A stretch of DNA of 64,000 nt from the NCBI RefSeq assembly GCF_025449215.1, contig NZ_CP104900.1, positions 2,046,001-2,110,000 of the forward strand, in the 5' to 3' direction. Of the stretch, positions 50,250 to 59,199 are shown piece after piece. The notes under the pieces are model-generated. The model saw only the letters and a program-made list of their open reading frames with translations. It did not search any database and had not been told where the DNA came from. The position numbers were made by a program, and so were the translations under genes. Within the stretch, counting starts at the first letter, position 1. Each line of letters opens with the position of its first letter. Origin of the DNA: Shewanella seohaensis (GTDB lineage: Bacteria; Pseudomonadota; Gammaproteobacteria; Enterobacterales; Shewanellaceae).

Positions 50250-50984
50250 ATGTTTTGGGTTAAGAAAGTTGTCTCTCAGGCAATCATGCCTATTCCATTT
50301 ATCCTATTGTTATTACTGCTATCTTTTTTGGTTTGGCGCAAACCTAGGTTAGCAAAATTGGCCATTGGCGGTGCGTTTTCGCTGCTCTTAGTACTCAGCA
50401 GTCAATTGAGTGTCGACTATCTCGTTAAACCGCTCGAGACTCAATATCCCATTAATTCCACGCCTATTGCTGGTACCTGTGTGGTTATGGTGTTGGGCTC
50501 TGGGCATGCCGATATCCAAGGTGCAACGGCGGTACAATCTTTATCGACGGTCGCCTTAGCGCGGCTAACGGAAGGGCTAAGGCAACTCCAATTAGGTCAA
50601 GACTGCACTTTAGTGGTCAGTGGTTGGGAGGGCGAACTAACGCAGCATCCCCATGCCGAAGTGATGGCCAAGGCTGCGGTTGAACTCGGTGTCGATGCAT
50701 CACGTATCGTTCAATTGCCCCTGCCGCGCGACACGATTGAAGAAGCGCACTATTTTAAAGAACACTTAGGTAATCAAGCTGTACGATTAGTTACCTCGGC
50801 TTCCCATATGCCAAGGTCGATGGCGATTTTTAGCGGTCAAGGATTAACGGCGAGCGCCGCACCGACGGATTTTAGGGCTAGAGACGGTTTCTACTGGCGC
50901 TTGACTGCGGATAACTTGCTCGCTTCGCAACGGGCGATACATGAATACATAGGCCGTTTATGGCTCTGGATTAAGCAGGAATAA
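50250..50984 (+). CDS. elyC: Envelope biogenesis factor ElyC-like, DUF218 family
   Basis: 244 residues with two N-terminal hydrophobic segments (IPFILLLLLLSFLVW and LAIGGAFSLLLVLSS) and a DUF218 domain: VVMVLGSGHADIQ, LTEGLRQLQLGQDCTLVVSGWEG, ELGVDASRIVQLPLPRDTIEEAHYFKE and LVTSASHMPRSMAIFSGQGL. Organisation and motifs match E. coli ElyC (YcbC), needed for peptidoglycan and ECA-related undecaprenyl carrier homeostasis. The catalytic mechanism is unknown. DUF2982 follows 4 bases later, so they are probably co-transcribed. Confidence 0.85.
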   Translation: MFWVKKVVSQAIMPIPFILLLLLLSFLVWRKPRLAKLAIGGAFSLLLVLSSQLSVDYLVKPLETQYPINSTPIAGTCVVMVLGSGHADIQGATAVQSLSTVALARLTEGLRQLQLGQDCTLVVSGWEGELTQHPHAEVMAKAAVELGVDASRIVQLPLPRDTIEEAHYFKEHLGNQAVRLVTSASHMPRSMAIFSGQGLTASAAPTDFRARDGFYWRLTADNLLASQRAIHEYIGRLWLWIKQE

Positions 50985-50988
50985 AAAT

Positions 50989-51684
50989 ATGACACTAGAG
51001 TCCGATGTTGTCTCGGTTCGCCCGCTCTCAAAACGTAATGGTGTAACCTTAACGATTGTGGGCGCCAGTGCCTTTGTCTTAGGCTTTGGCCTATTTGTAC
51101 TACTTCCTGAGCTATTTGCCGTGGGCTTAGTGTTTTTCAGCTTAGGTGCGATTGCGTTGATATTGGGCTTGGCGAAGGTCTATGAACCTGAGACCACCTT
51201 GAGCATGGATGAACAGGGACTGACCTATTTTCATCGCCGCGGCAAAGTCGCAATAAACTGGAGCAACATTCAACGGGTAGATATTCCTCGAGTCACTCAG
51301 GGTGTTGATACTATTGAGCTTTCCTATATTGGCATTAGGCTCAAGCAGCTAAATCCGATCCTCGATAATATTTCATTGCGCCTTGCGGCGGGTTTATTGA
51401 CTGAGCAGCGGCCGTTATTGGTGACTGCAGCTTCACAGCAGGAAGATTTGGCGACCTTAGAAACCTATCTTGGCGCCGAATTTAGCCCGCTCGTCATCGA
51501 GGGAGACCGTTACCGCGGCGTGTTGGCGATGTTTGGTCATCGCTGCGTGATGCTTAATACTCACCTTGGCTACCATCTCTATATTCCCCACGACAGTTTA
51601 GACCGTGACCCGAGAGAATTTATTAAGCTCTTAAGGCAACGTATCGCACAAAGTGCGACTCAAATTGATGCCACAACTCATTAA
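50989..51684 (+). CDS. DUF2982 family membrane protein
   Basis: 231 residues. Two hydrophobic segments near the N-terminus (LTIVGASAFVLGFGLFVLLP and AVGLVFFSLGAIALILGLA) are followed by a PH-like strand region (TTLSMDEQGLTYFHRRGKVAINWSNIQRVDI), as in DUF2982 of Shewanella and Vibrio. The function is unknown. The short spacing to elyC suggests an envelope role, which is an inference from context. Confidence 0.75.
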   Translation: MTLESDVVSVRPLSKRNGVTLTIVGASAFVLGFGLFVLLPELFAVGLVFFSLGAIALILGLAKVYEPETTLSMDEQGLTYFHRRGKVAINWSNIQRVDIPRVTQGVDTIELSYIGIRLKQLNPILDNISLRLAAGLLTEQRPLLVTAASQQEDLATLETYLGAEFSPLVIEGDRYRGVLAMFGHRCVMLNTHLGYHLYIPHDSLDRDPREFIKLLRQRIAQSATQIDATTH

Positions 51685-51694
51685 AAGTATGGAT

Positions 51695-51717
51695 AAAAAA
51701 GGGGCTCCGAAGGAGCC
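51695..51717 (-). terminator. Terminator of the decaheme cytochrome gene
   Basis: On the minus strand GGCTCC, loop TTC, GGAGCC (51703-51717), then CC and TTTTTT. It lies between the convergent DUF2982 and cytochrome genes. Confidence 0.82.
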
Positions 51718-51774
51718 AATAAGTTGCAGAGAGGAAGTTCGGGTTGTGCAGGGGGCAACCCGGAGGTACTAGTA

Positions 51775-54063
51775 CTAGTGTGCTACCTCTGCGTGTACCT
51801 TATCTATGCCATAGGTTTTACCTTCAGCATGGCAGGTCGCGCATGATTCTACTGGTAGGTTAGGATCAGTTACTGCATCCGCTTCAACAATCGCACCATT
51901 ACTTCTAAAGTGAGCTACTGCTGCTGCATCTGAGTGAGCGTGACAGGTGCGGCATGATTCAGCCACTGGGCTAATGTAGTTGCTGCCCACTTTGATAGAA
52001 CGTTTGCCAGAAGTTAAGCCGCCATCAGCTGCGAACAGCGTTGCACCATCTTTGTGACAGGCAGAACATGCGGTTTCAGGTGATGGATAACCTTCTAGTT
52101 CACCAGCTGCATTGCGGAAGATGCCTTCGACAACACCAAAGTTACCACTGTGGAAACGGTGAGCCACGGTGAACAGATCTTTGTTGTTGAAAGTTACATC
52201 AGGATTAACGACTAACTTGCCATCTTCGCCTTTGTAGCCTGTTGCACCATGGCCAGAAGCGCCAGTGGTATCGTTGTGACAGTTCATACATTGATCGAAG
52301 GTGTAAACCCCGTGTCTGTAGCCTTTCGCATAGTCCAAGCTGCCATGACAAGCGTTACATTTTGCTTCTTCAACGGTAATCCGCGCTGGATCCTTCATAC
52401 GAGCTACGGCTGGAGTGCCACCGCTTAAGTTGAAGAATTTAACCGCAGAAATGTTACCTACAGGGCTAGTTGGGCCATATTCAAGTCCGTCGGTATTACA
52501 GCTCACGGCTTTACCTGCTTTCGCACAGAAGTTGGCTTCAGAACCAACGTAGATAGTGCCAGTTGCTTGTGCATCTGGAATATCTTTCACGAAGGTTAAT
52601 ACACCACCTGATAGGGTACCGTTTTCCAGTTTCAGACTGATGGCTGTAGGCTTAACATCGCGCCATGAGTATACAGTACCATCTGTAGCGACATTACCCA
52701 GTAGCAGACCGTTTGCCGCAAACATACCTGTTGGGTTGCTGGTGGCATTGTAGGTTTTTAGGCTAGTACCATCGGCAATAGGTGCGCCATTGAGTGTGAC
52801 ATTGGCTTTCAATGTCAGAGTTTGCATACCTAATGTTGCTGAAGTGCCCAGCGTTGCACTGGTAAAGTCGACCGTCATTAATGGGCCGTATTCAGCACGT
52901 TTACCGACACTGTGAACCGCTTCTGGCGTTAAGCTACCGCTGCCATGGCAGGATTTACATTGAGTGTCATCTGCTTGAGCTAAACCAAATTCTGAGTGGT
53001 TTTCACCGGTTGCGAAGTTGACATTGATATGGCAACCCACGCAAGCCTGAGCGTAGATATTGGTGTTATAGCTTGGTGCACCATCGTGACAGGATTTACA
53101 TTCTTTCAAGTCTGATGGGAAACCAATTTCACCGAAGTATTCTTTCGCTTCGCCAGACAGGTAGTCTGCATTGTGTTCACCGGCATGGATACGGTGGATC
53201 ATCGGCGCGAAATCGAATACCCAACCTTCTGCGAGTTGCGCATCGCTTGGGACTTGGTCTGGGTTATGGCAGGTTACGCAGTTTTTAACGTCTTGGTAGT
53301 TATGGTGGGCTTCAATCTTAGCGATATGGCCATCCACTTCACCGTGACAGTTTTTACATGCAGCGCTCGATACTGTGTCTTTGCCTGATGCGGCGAGCTC
53401 ATCGGTGGCAGGGATAAAATCAACAGGTACTGAGAGCACTTTATCTGACAAGGCTACGCCAGCAGCGTTGACAATGTTGTAAGCGCGAACGAAGACTCTG
53501 TGCACCGCATTTGGATTATCGTTTGGATTGATGATGGGCGCAGCGCTATCATAGGTCCAAGTTGCGGTGTAACTACCTGGATTTTCAGTATCTTCAGTTA
53601 ATGTACACGCATTCTTAGTGCCGTTTAGGCCATTGAGTGTACAAGTTAATGAGCTGCCCGCATTGTTTGCCATGGCATTGTTTTGCCACTGAATGGGAGC
53701 GCCCGTGCCAGAGGTGTTTTCATTCGCCGTTAATGAATAAAGGGCAATTTTGTCGAGTCCCATAAAGGGCACATCTTTGCCAGAGCTTTTTCCGGTTAAG
53801 GTGAATTTGACACTAAAGCCTTCGCTGCTAGTGACTTTAATGTCTGCAGGGCTGAGGGTAAATTTCAGATCGGTTATAGATTCAGCGGTTTTAGCAAACG
53901 AGCCAGCGGGTAAACCAGGTGTGCCAGGTGTACCTGGCGTTCCAGGAGTTCCTGGTGTACCGGGTGCACCATCTTGCCCGTCTTTGCCGTCCCCGCAGGC
54001 GGTTAAACACAAGGCACTAGTGAGTGCTAGTGCCAGTAGAGATTTATTGTAGTTTTTCATCAT
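51775..54063 (-). CDS. OmcA/MtrC family outer-membrane decaheme c-type cytochrome
   Basis: 762 residues. MMKNYNKSLLALALTSALCLTAC is a lipoprotein signal peptide with lipobox LTAC (lipidated Cys 23). A collagen-like Gly-X-Y stretch (residues 24-50) follows, then a beta-rich domain, and ten CXXCH haem sites from CKNCH at 236-240 to CATCH at 741-745: CKNCH, CVTCH, CKSCH, CVGCH, CKSCH, CNACH, CMNCH, CSACH, CRTCH, CATCH. This is the OmcA/MtrC/MtrF family that passes electrons to extracellular metals; it resembles the MR-1 decaheme paralogue outside the mtr cluster, of unproven role. No mtrA/mtrB is adjacent. A LysR regulator lies upstream on the same strand. Confidence 0.95.
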   Translation of the reverse strand: MMKNYNKSLLALALTSALCLTACGDGKDGQDGAPGTPGTPGTPGTPGTPGLPAGSFAKTAESITDLKFTLSPADIKVTSSEGFSVKFTLTGKSSGKDVPFMGLDKIALYSLTANENTSGTGAPIQWQNNAMANNAGSSLTCTLNGLNGTKNACTLTEDTENPGSYTATWTYDSAAPIINPNDNPNAVHRVFVRAYNIVNAAGVALSDKVLSVPVDFIPATDELAASGKDTVSSAACKNCHGEVDGHIAKIEAHHNYQDVKNCVTCHNPDQVPSDAQLAEGWVFDFAPMIHRIHAGEHNADYLSGEAKEYFGEIGFPSDLKECKSCHDGAPSYNTNIYAQACVGCHINVNFATGENHSEFGLAQADDTQCKSCHGSGSLTPEAVHSVGKRAEYGPLMTVDFTSATLGTSATLGMQTLTLKANVTLNGAPIADGTSLKTYNATSNPTGMFAANGLLLGNVATDGTVYSWRDVKPTAISLKLENGTLSGGVLTFVKDIPDAQATGTIYVGSEANFCAKAGKAVSCNTDGLEYGPTSPVGNISAVKFFNLSGGTPAVARMKDPARITVEEAKCNACHGSLDYAKGYRHGVYTFDQCMNCHNDTTGASGHGATGYKGEDGKLVVNPDVTFNNKDLFTVAHRFHSGNFGVVEGIFRNAAGELEGYPSPETACSACHKDGATLFAADGGLTSGKRSIKVGSNYISPVAESCRTCHAHSDAAAVAHFRSNGAIVEADAVTDPNLPVESCATCHAEGKTYGIDKVHAEVAH
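53914..53994 (-). repeat. Collagen-like Gly-X-Y repeat in the decaheme cytochrome
   Basis: Residues 24-50 read KDG-QDG-APG and then five TPG units, directly after the lipidated Cys. The TPG units use different synonymous codons (ACA, ACT, ACG; CCA, CCT; GGA, GGT, GGC), so the peptide seems conserved by selection and not by recent DNA slippage. Confidence 0.85.
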
Positions 54064-54553
54064 CGCGTCCCTTTTTCTTTCTATAAGACTGCGTGTGCAG
54101 TGACTCTACTATAGGTCTATTCACTTACTTATAAAGTGGTATTTATAAGTTTGTATCTGATATGTGAACGATGATTTAACACAGCAAAACGGTAATTCTA
54201 GATTGTGAAATTGAATATTTCTCAATTTAGAATTCGATGCTAAAAACATGAGCTGCGCAGCAAAATTTTGTTTTTATTTTGAGTGATTTAATCGGATTAA
54301 TTTTCGATTAATTTTCACGGAGGAAACTGTTGAAACTTGTTTGTATGGCTTTTTATGGCTCTCGGTAAGAGGTACAAAAGAGTCAAGAACACCGCATTTT
54401 TCGAGCTGGGCGATTAGGGCATGTGGGGTAAAATCCGGCTCGAAATGCCGTTAGTTAACAGTCGATGCATTTGGTTAACATCGAATGGTTAACAGTCAAA
54501 AGCGTCCATGCTTTAGGGTGTTGAGTTTTATCTGAATTGCTAGTTTGTAAGCG
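54064..54553. other. Upstream region of the decaheme gene
   Basis: These 490 bases have no gene. An inverted repeat AAATTGA-N7-TCAATTT (54208-54228) lies about 150 bases upstream of the start. Three copies of GTTAACA occur at 54454, 54474 and 54488, near the end of the LysR gene. Both are candidate regulator sites; neither is assigned. Confidence 0.45.
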
Positions 54554-55558
54554 CTACTGAGCAGCGTGTAGGTTGGCTGTTTGAGGCGTCTGTGCTGTCA
54601 GTGCGGTTAATAATGAACTGACCACTAATTCACATTGATTTTGACTATAGCGCCTGTGGCTTCGTGGCTTTTCAACGAGAAAATACTGCGGTGGCATAAT
54701 AGTCTCATGAAGACGGTGTTGCTCCGATACCGGAAGCGGCGCCAATTTTAGCCCCGGCATATGCTTGACCGTATGCATATCGATACTCGAGCAGAAGGCG
54801 ACGCTCTGCATGGTCAGCAAGTGGGCATACCATTCTTCCCGATCGATCACCCTTTCAATCGATGGCAGCAGCAGCCCTTGGCGTTGGCAAAATAGTTCTA
54901 GCGGATCAATACGGCTATTAAAGCCTTTTAGCTCGAGGCACAAAAAGGAATGACGACAGATTTGCTCTAAGCTGATTTCTCGCTGGCTTTCCCAAAGGGG
55001 ATGCTGCTTTGAGGCCACAACATAGACATTGGAAATACACCCTAAGCGGGAGACACAGAGCTCCTTGGTGTCGGTCTGCTCTATGGTGATGCCAAAGTCT
55101 AATTCTCCTGCGTGGATTAACTCAGGACTGTTTTCCTGCCATTTATGTAACCTAACTTGGCCTAGTTCACTTATCGCCTCGGGTGTACTGAGCTGCGGCG
55201 CTAAAAAGCTTAATAATCCATTACTCGCGGCGATATGGAGCGGCCGCTCAACATGGTTAGCCGCATTTTGAATTTGCAGTGCCGATTGCTCTAGGTAGTA
55301 CACCGAATCAGTAAATTGGCAAATGGCGACATACAAACTTTCGGCGAGGGGCGTCGGTTTCAAGCCCTGTTGACGGCGATAAAACAGCTCATCATTAAAG
55401 GTTAAGCGAAGCGCATTCAGGCAGCGGCTAATTTTAGGCGCCGACACATTGAGCGCTTTGGCGGCACTATTTGCGTGTCCGTTATCAAAAATGCTTTTAA
55501 ATACCAATAAGGTGAAGACATCCAGTTCGCAGATTTGTTTTAGTAATGGGTTGCTCAT
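54554..55558 (-). CDS. LysR family transcriptional regulator
   Basis: About 334 residues from MSNPLLKQICELDVFTLLVFKSIFDNGHANSAAKALNVSAPKISRCLNALRLTFNDELFYRRQQGLKPTPLAESLY, a canonical LysR winged helix-turn-helix. The type-2 periplasmic-binding fold follows, with EQTDTKELCVSRLGCISNVYVVASKQHPLW. An upstream in-frame ATG at 55621 would add 21 residues unlike the family. It lies 490 bases upstream of the decaheme gene on the same strand, so it may regulate that gene; this is inferred from position only. The co-inducer is unknown. Confidence 0.9.
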   Translation of the reverse strand: MSNPLLKQICELDVFTLLVFKSIFDNGHANSAAKALNVSAPKISRCLNALRLTFNDELFYRRQQGLKPTPLAESLYVAICQFTDSVYYLEQSALQIQNAANHVERPLHIAASNGLLSFLAPQLSTPEAISELGQVRLHKWQENSPELIHAGELDFGITIEQTDTKELCVSRLGCISNVYVVASKQHPLWESQREISLEQICRHSFLCLELKGFNSRIDPLELFCQRQGLLLPSIERVIDREEWYAHLLTMQSVAFCSSIDMHTVKHMPGLKLAPLPVSEQHRLHETIMPPQYFLVEKPRSHRRYSQNQCELVVSSLLTALTAQTPQTANLHAAQ

Positions 55559-55862
55559 TTGGTCTCGCCTTGTATGAGTCTTAGTCTGCAATGGCCCAGT
55601 GATCTTATTTGCAAGACACATGGGGACACTTTGTTAAGCGGCAGAAATCATGCACGAAATGCATCGCTGATAAGCTAGGTTAGCAGTTGCCGTACGGCGT
55701 AACTGTGATCTTACTCGTTAAATTAACAATTACTTAACGATTGTTTGCTCAAGTGGACAATGATGGCGGTGCTGACCGTGCTGACTTGCCAGTAAAAGTC
55801 TTTACTTGGTTAAAGGGTCATCATCTAGATTGGCTGTGAGCACTCATTAGCGAAGGCGAGCG
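55559..55862. other. Intergenic region between the LysR and bactofilin genes
   Basis: 304 bases without a recognisable gene. It presumably holds the LysR promoter on the minus strand. I see no clear terminator for the bactofilin gene. Confidence 0.4.
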
Positions 55863-56303
55863 TTATTCCTGCTCGGGCGACAATGTCGGCACAGGTGTGA
55901 TTAGCGTGCTGCTTGAGGATGCAGACGGCAGGCTATGGGCATGGATAGTCTGATGGTCTTCTTTAATCCTTAATCCAATAAACTGACCCCCTTCACTGAT
56001 CTGCATCGAGGTGCAAGCCACATCACCATCGACAATACCATGGGCTTGGATGACTAAACGCTCGCAAATCAGGCGACCTTTAAAATAGCCATCGATAATC
56101 AGTTCGCGGCATTTGACCTCGCAGTGGAGGTTTCCTGTGCGCTCAACAATGACATTGGCCTGTGACAAAATTTGCCCTTGTACGTCGCCGCCTATCAATA
56201 CATCTCCGGCAAATTCGATATTGCCCGTAAGCTTAGTCCCTTCGGCGATAAAACTCAGTGCTGGGGAAGTGCTTCGGGTAAAGGTAAATTTTTTGCCAAA
56301 CAT
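55863..56303 (-). CDS. Bactofilin family polymer-forming protein
   Basis: 146 residues from MFGKKFTFTRSTSPALSFIAEGTKLTGNIEF. The core LTGNIEFAGDVLIGGDVQGQILSQANVIVERTGNLHCEVKCRELIIDGYFKGRLICERLVIQAHGIVDGDVACTSMQISEGGQF is a bactofilin (DUF583) right-handed beta helix, which self-assembles into nucleotide-free filaments. The C-terminal tail is low complexity (SLPSASSSST). An in-frame ATG at 56387 is rejected because its extension is foreign to the family. It follows napF on the same strand. Roles in shape or envelope scaffolding are known in other bacteria. Confidence 0.9.
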   Translation of the reverse strand: MFGKKFTFTRSTSPALSFIAEGTKLTGNIEFAGDVLIGGDVQGQILSQANVIVERTGNLHCEVKCRELIIDGYFKGRLICERLVIQAHGIVDGDVACTSMQISEGGQFIGLRIKEDHQTIHAHSLPSASSSSTLITPVPTLSPEQE

Positions 56304-56396
56304 GGTGATAGGAAACCTAGGTAATTGGAGAAGGATTAGACCGCGAGATAGTAACCTAAATACGCCGTGAAGCCCAGTAACACTCACGGCTTAAGG

Positions 56397-56882
56397 TTAT
56401 TCTGCAGGCTTAATACCGATGGCTTGGCTCGGGCAGGGGGCGAAACAGGCTCCACAGCCCGTGCAGAGTGCTGTATCAATCTTCGGCATCGGGGCATTAC
56501 CCACGCTTAAGGTAAAACTAATGGCGCGAGGCTCACATGTATCTTTACAGCTTTGGCACCAAATGCCTTGATATGTTAAGCAGTTATCTTGTACTACGGC
56601 TTTGTGTTGCCATGGGGCTTGGTTGAGATCAAAGAGCTTTTCTTCCGGACAGACGGTGGCACATTGGCGACAAAAAGTGCACTCATTGTCCTTAAAGGAG
56701 ACTTCGGGAAAGCCGCCATCTCCCTTGTAGATAATCTTAGTTTCGCAGGCGTTGATACAGGCTGAGCATCGAGTACAGATGTCAGTAAACTCAATGCCTT
56801 CACGCACCCAAGGCGGTCGAATTGCCGAGGATTTCCGGCGGCTAAAGAGATTACGGCGGCTGTGATTGATGCTTTCTGTCAT
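56397..56882 (-). CDS. napF: NapF-type ferredoxin
   Basis: 161 residues. SRRNLFSRR at the N-terminus is NapF-like. Four Cys clusters can ligate [4Fe-4S]: CTRCSACINACE, CTFCRQCATVCPEE, CLTYQGIWCQSCKDTCEP and CTGCGACFAPCPSQAIG. NapF is a cytoplasmic iron-sulfur protein that assists NapA maturation in nitrate respiration. No napDAGHBC is adjacent, so it is either an orphan napF or a NapF-like protein with another partner. It lies between galE and the bactofilin gene on the minus strand. Confidence 0.85.
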   Translation of the reverse strand: MTESINHSRRNLFSRRKSSAIRPPWVREGIEFTDICTRCSACINACETKIIYKGDGGFPEVSFKDNECTFCRQCATVCPEEKLFDLNQAPWQHKAVVQDNCLTYQGIWCQSCKDTCEPRAISFTLSVGNAPMPKIDTALCTGCGACFAPCPSQAIGIKPAE

Positions 56883-56911
56883 AGGTATTACTGAGTTTAA
56901 TTGTGATAAGG

Positions 56912-56949
56912 GATAATAAAAATGGCTTGGGAGTTACCGCAAGCCATTT
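56912..56949 (-). terminator. Terminator of the galU-galE operon
   Basis: AAATGGCTTG (56920-56929) pairs with CAAGCCATTT (56940-56949) around a 10-base loop. On the minus strand it is followed by TTATTAT after galE. Confidence 0.8.
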
Positions 56950-56955
56950 AGATGA

Positions 56956-57969
56956 TTAGCCTTTATAACCATTTGGATTGGTTGATTGCCAATGCCAACT
57001 GCTGTTCGCCATATCCTCTAGGCTGTGAGTCGCCTGCCAGCCCAGATCGGTTTTAGCATGATCTGGGTTCGCATAACAGGCGGCAATGTCACCCGGACGG
57101 CGCGGCGCAATTTGATAGGCAATCGATTTACCACAGGCTTTTTCAAAGGCCTTGACCATATCGAGCACACTGTAGCCTTGGCCTGTGCCTAGGTTATAGG
57201 TGACAAGTCCTGGTTTGGTGGCTAGCTTTTCAAGGGCTTTGAGGTGCCCAAGGGCTAAATCCACCACATGGATATAGTCGCGAACGCCAGTACCATCGTG
57301 GGTTGGGTAATCATTACCAAACACACTTAACGTTTCGCGTTTACCGACTGCCACCTGCGCGATAAATGGCATCAAGTTATTTGGAATATCGTTTGGATCT
57401 TCGCCAATCAAGCCACTAGCATGGGCGCCAACAGGGTTGAAGTAACGTAAACGGGCGATATTCCAACTCGGATCGCTATGGTGTAAATCCGCCAGTATAT
57501 GCTCCACCATCAACTTAGACTGACCGTATGGGTTAGTGGCACCCGTTGGAAAATCTTCGGTAATCGGTAGGCTGGCAGGGTCGCCATACACAGTAGCAGA
57601 AGAACTAAATACGAGATTTTTCACCTTAAACTCAGCCATCACTTGGCAAAGAATTAAGGTGCCAGTCACGTTATTCTCGTAGTATTTCAGTGGTTTAGCA
57701 ACTGACTCGCCAACGGCTTTTAATCCAGCAAAATGGATAACGGCATCGATGTTATGGTCGCTAAAGACTTTCTGAAGTAAGGCCTTATTGAGAATATCGC
57801 CTTGGTAAAAGGTGACCGATTTACCGGTAATGCGCTCGACACGGTTAAGGGCTTCGATGCTTGAATTAGACAGGTTGTCTAAAACAATCACTTCGCTCCC
57901 CGCATTGAGTAATTCCACTACGGTATGAGTGCCTATATAACCGGCGCCTCCGGTCACTAAAATCGTCAT
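56956..57969 (-). CDS. galE: UDP-glucose 4-epimerase
   Basis: 337 residues. [19 protein letters not shown] binds [15 protein letters not shown] (catalytic Ser) and [17 protein letters not shown] (catalytic Tyr and Lys) are intact, with [40 protein letters not shown] as in E. coli GalE. It interconverts UDP-glucose and UDP-galactose for LPS and exopolysaccharide. Its ATG overlaps the galU stop by one base (TAATG), so the two are translationally coupled. Confidence 0.97.
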   Translation of the reverse strand: MTILVTGGAGYIGTHTVVELLNAGSEVIVLDNLSNSSIEALNRVERITGKSVTFYQGDILNKALLQKVFSDHNIDAVIHFAGLKAVGESVAKPLKYYENNVTGTLILCQVMAEFKVKNLVFSSSATVYGDPASLPITEDFPTGATNPYGQSKLMVEHILADLHHSDPSWNIARLRYFNPVGAHASGLIGEDPNDIPNNLMPFIAQVAVGKRETLSVFGNDYPTHDGTGVRDYIHVVDLALGHLKALEKLATKPGLVTYNLGTGQGYSVLDMVKAFEKACGKSIAYQIAPRRPGDIAACYANPDHAKTDLGWQATHSLEDMANSSWHWQSTNPNGYKG

Positions 57970-58877
57970 TATTTAATTCCTTTTACTGCTGTTTTTAAAT
58001 ATTGAGCAAAATCTTCACCGATTTCGCTGTGGCGCAGGGCGTATTCTACGTTAGCGCGCATATAGCCTTGCTTGTTACCGCAATCATGACTCTTACCTTG
58101 CATGTAGTAAGCGTTTACGGTTTCTTGCTTCATTAACATTGCAATGGCGTCAGTTAATTGGATTTCATCACCCGCGCCAGCAGGGGTTTTAGCCAGCAGT
58201 GGCCAAATGGCAGCGGGTAACACGTAACGACCTACTACGGCTAAGTTAGACGGTGCTTCGTCAACCGGTGGTTTTTCAACGAGTTCGACCAATGGCTCTG
58301 ATTCACCAGGCTGTAGATCGTGGCCATTCACATCCGCAATACCGTATTGGTTCACTAGATGATGTGGCACGCCTTCCACCATGATTTGGCCCACTTGGGT
58401 TTCATCAAACAGGCTCACCATGGCGGCCAAGTTGTCTGTTTTCAGGTTGCAGCTGGCATCATCGATAATCACATCCGGCAGTAACACGGCGAAAGGCGCA
58501 TCACCGACGACGGATTTCGCACATAAAATCGCATGACCTAAGCCTTTAGCTTGGGATTGACGCACGCTGATCACAGTCACGTCTTTCGGGCAAATGGATT
58601 GTACCGCTTCGAGTAATTGACGCTTCACGCGGCGCTCTAATTGCGCTTCTAATTCAAAACTGGTGTCGAAATGGTTTTCGATAGAGTTTTTACTGGCGTG
58701 GGTCACGAGCACAATTTCTTTGATTCCCGCATCAATGGCTTCACTAACCACATATTGGATCAATGGTTTATCAACAACGGGTAGCATTTCCTTAGGAATT
58801 GCTTTGGTCGCAGGAAGCATACGAGTGCCAAGTCCAGCGACGGGAATAACGGCTTTACGAATTTGATGTTGTTTCAT
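57969..58877 (-). CDS. galU: UTP-glucose-1-phosphate uridylyltransferase
   Basis: 302 residues, the same as E. coli Gal[40 protein letters not shown] is the nucleotide-binding signature, and [12 protein letters not shown] and [26 protein letters not shown] follow. It makes UDP-glucose, the GalE substrate. It is the first gene of the galU-galE operon and is divergent from phhA. Confidence 0.97.
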   Translation of the reverse strand: MKQHQIRKAVIPVAGLGTRMLPATKAIPKEMLPVVDKPLIQYVVSEAIDAGIKEIVLVTHASKNSIENHFDTSFELEAQLERRVKRQLLEAVQSICPKDVTVISVRQSQAKGLGHAILCAKSVVGDAPFAVLLPDVIIDDASCNLKTDNLAAMVSLFDETQVGQIMVEGVPHHLVNQYGIADVNGHDLQPGESEPLVELVEKPPVDEAPSNLAVVGRYVLPAAIWPLLAKTPAGAGDEIQLTDAIAMLMKQETVNAYYMQGKSHDCGNKQGYMRANVEYALRHSEIGEDFAQYLKTAVKGIK

Positions 58878-59090
58878 TGCGAACCTTCAGATTAAGGAGA
58901 GGCGGTTATTGGGCAATATTGTAAATGACCCACGCAGAAAAGCCATTTGCAAACACCGAAATTTGTCGGTTTTTCTGCATATTATCAGTCTATCGTCGTC
59001 ATTTTTGAGCGGTAGTGTCAAGGTTTGCTACCGGTCTAACTGAGATCTGGTTTGGAATGACCAAGGATTTAATCGCCTTGTAATATTTGC

Positions 59091-59106
59091 TTTACGTTTG
59101 CGTCAC
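59091..59106 (+). promoter_or_regulatory. Operator-like motif upstream of phhA
   Basis: TTTACGTTTGCGTCAC. Its first 13 bases recur exactly upstream of tyrR at 60576. It lies about 94 bases before phhA in the 322-base galU-phhA divergent region, in which I see no other gene. Confidence 0.45.
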
Positions 59107-59199
59107 ATTATCGCGTAAACAATAAACTGTGAGGGAGTTAACAAAAATCGAGGCTTAGATCACTATGGAGGCATTAGCGTCAGCCATGAAGTGAATTTT

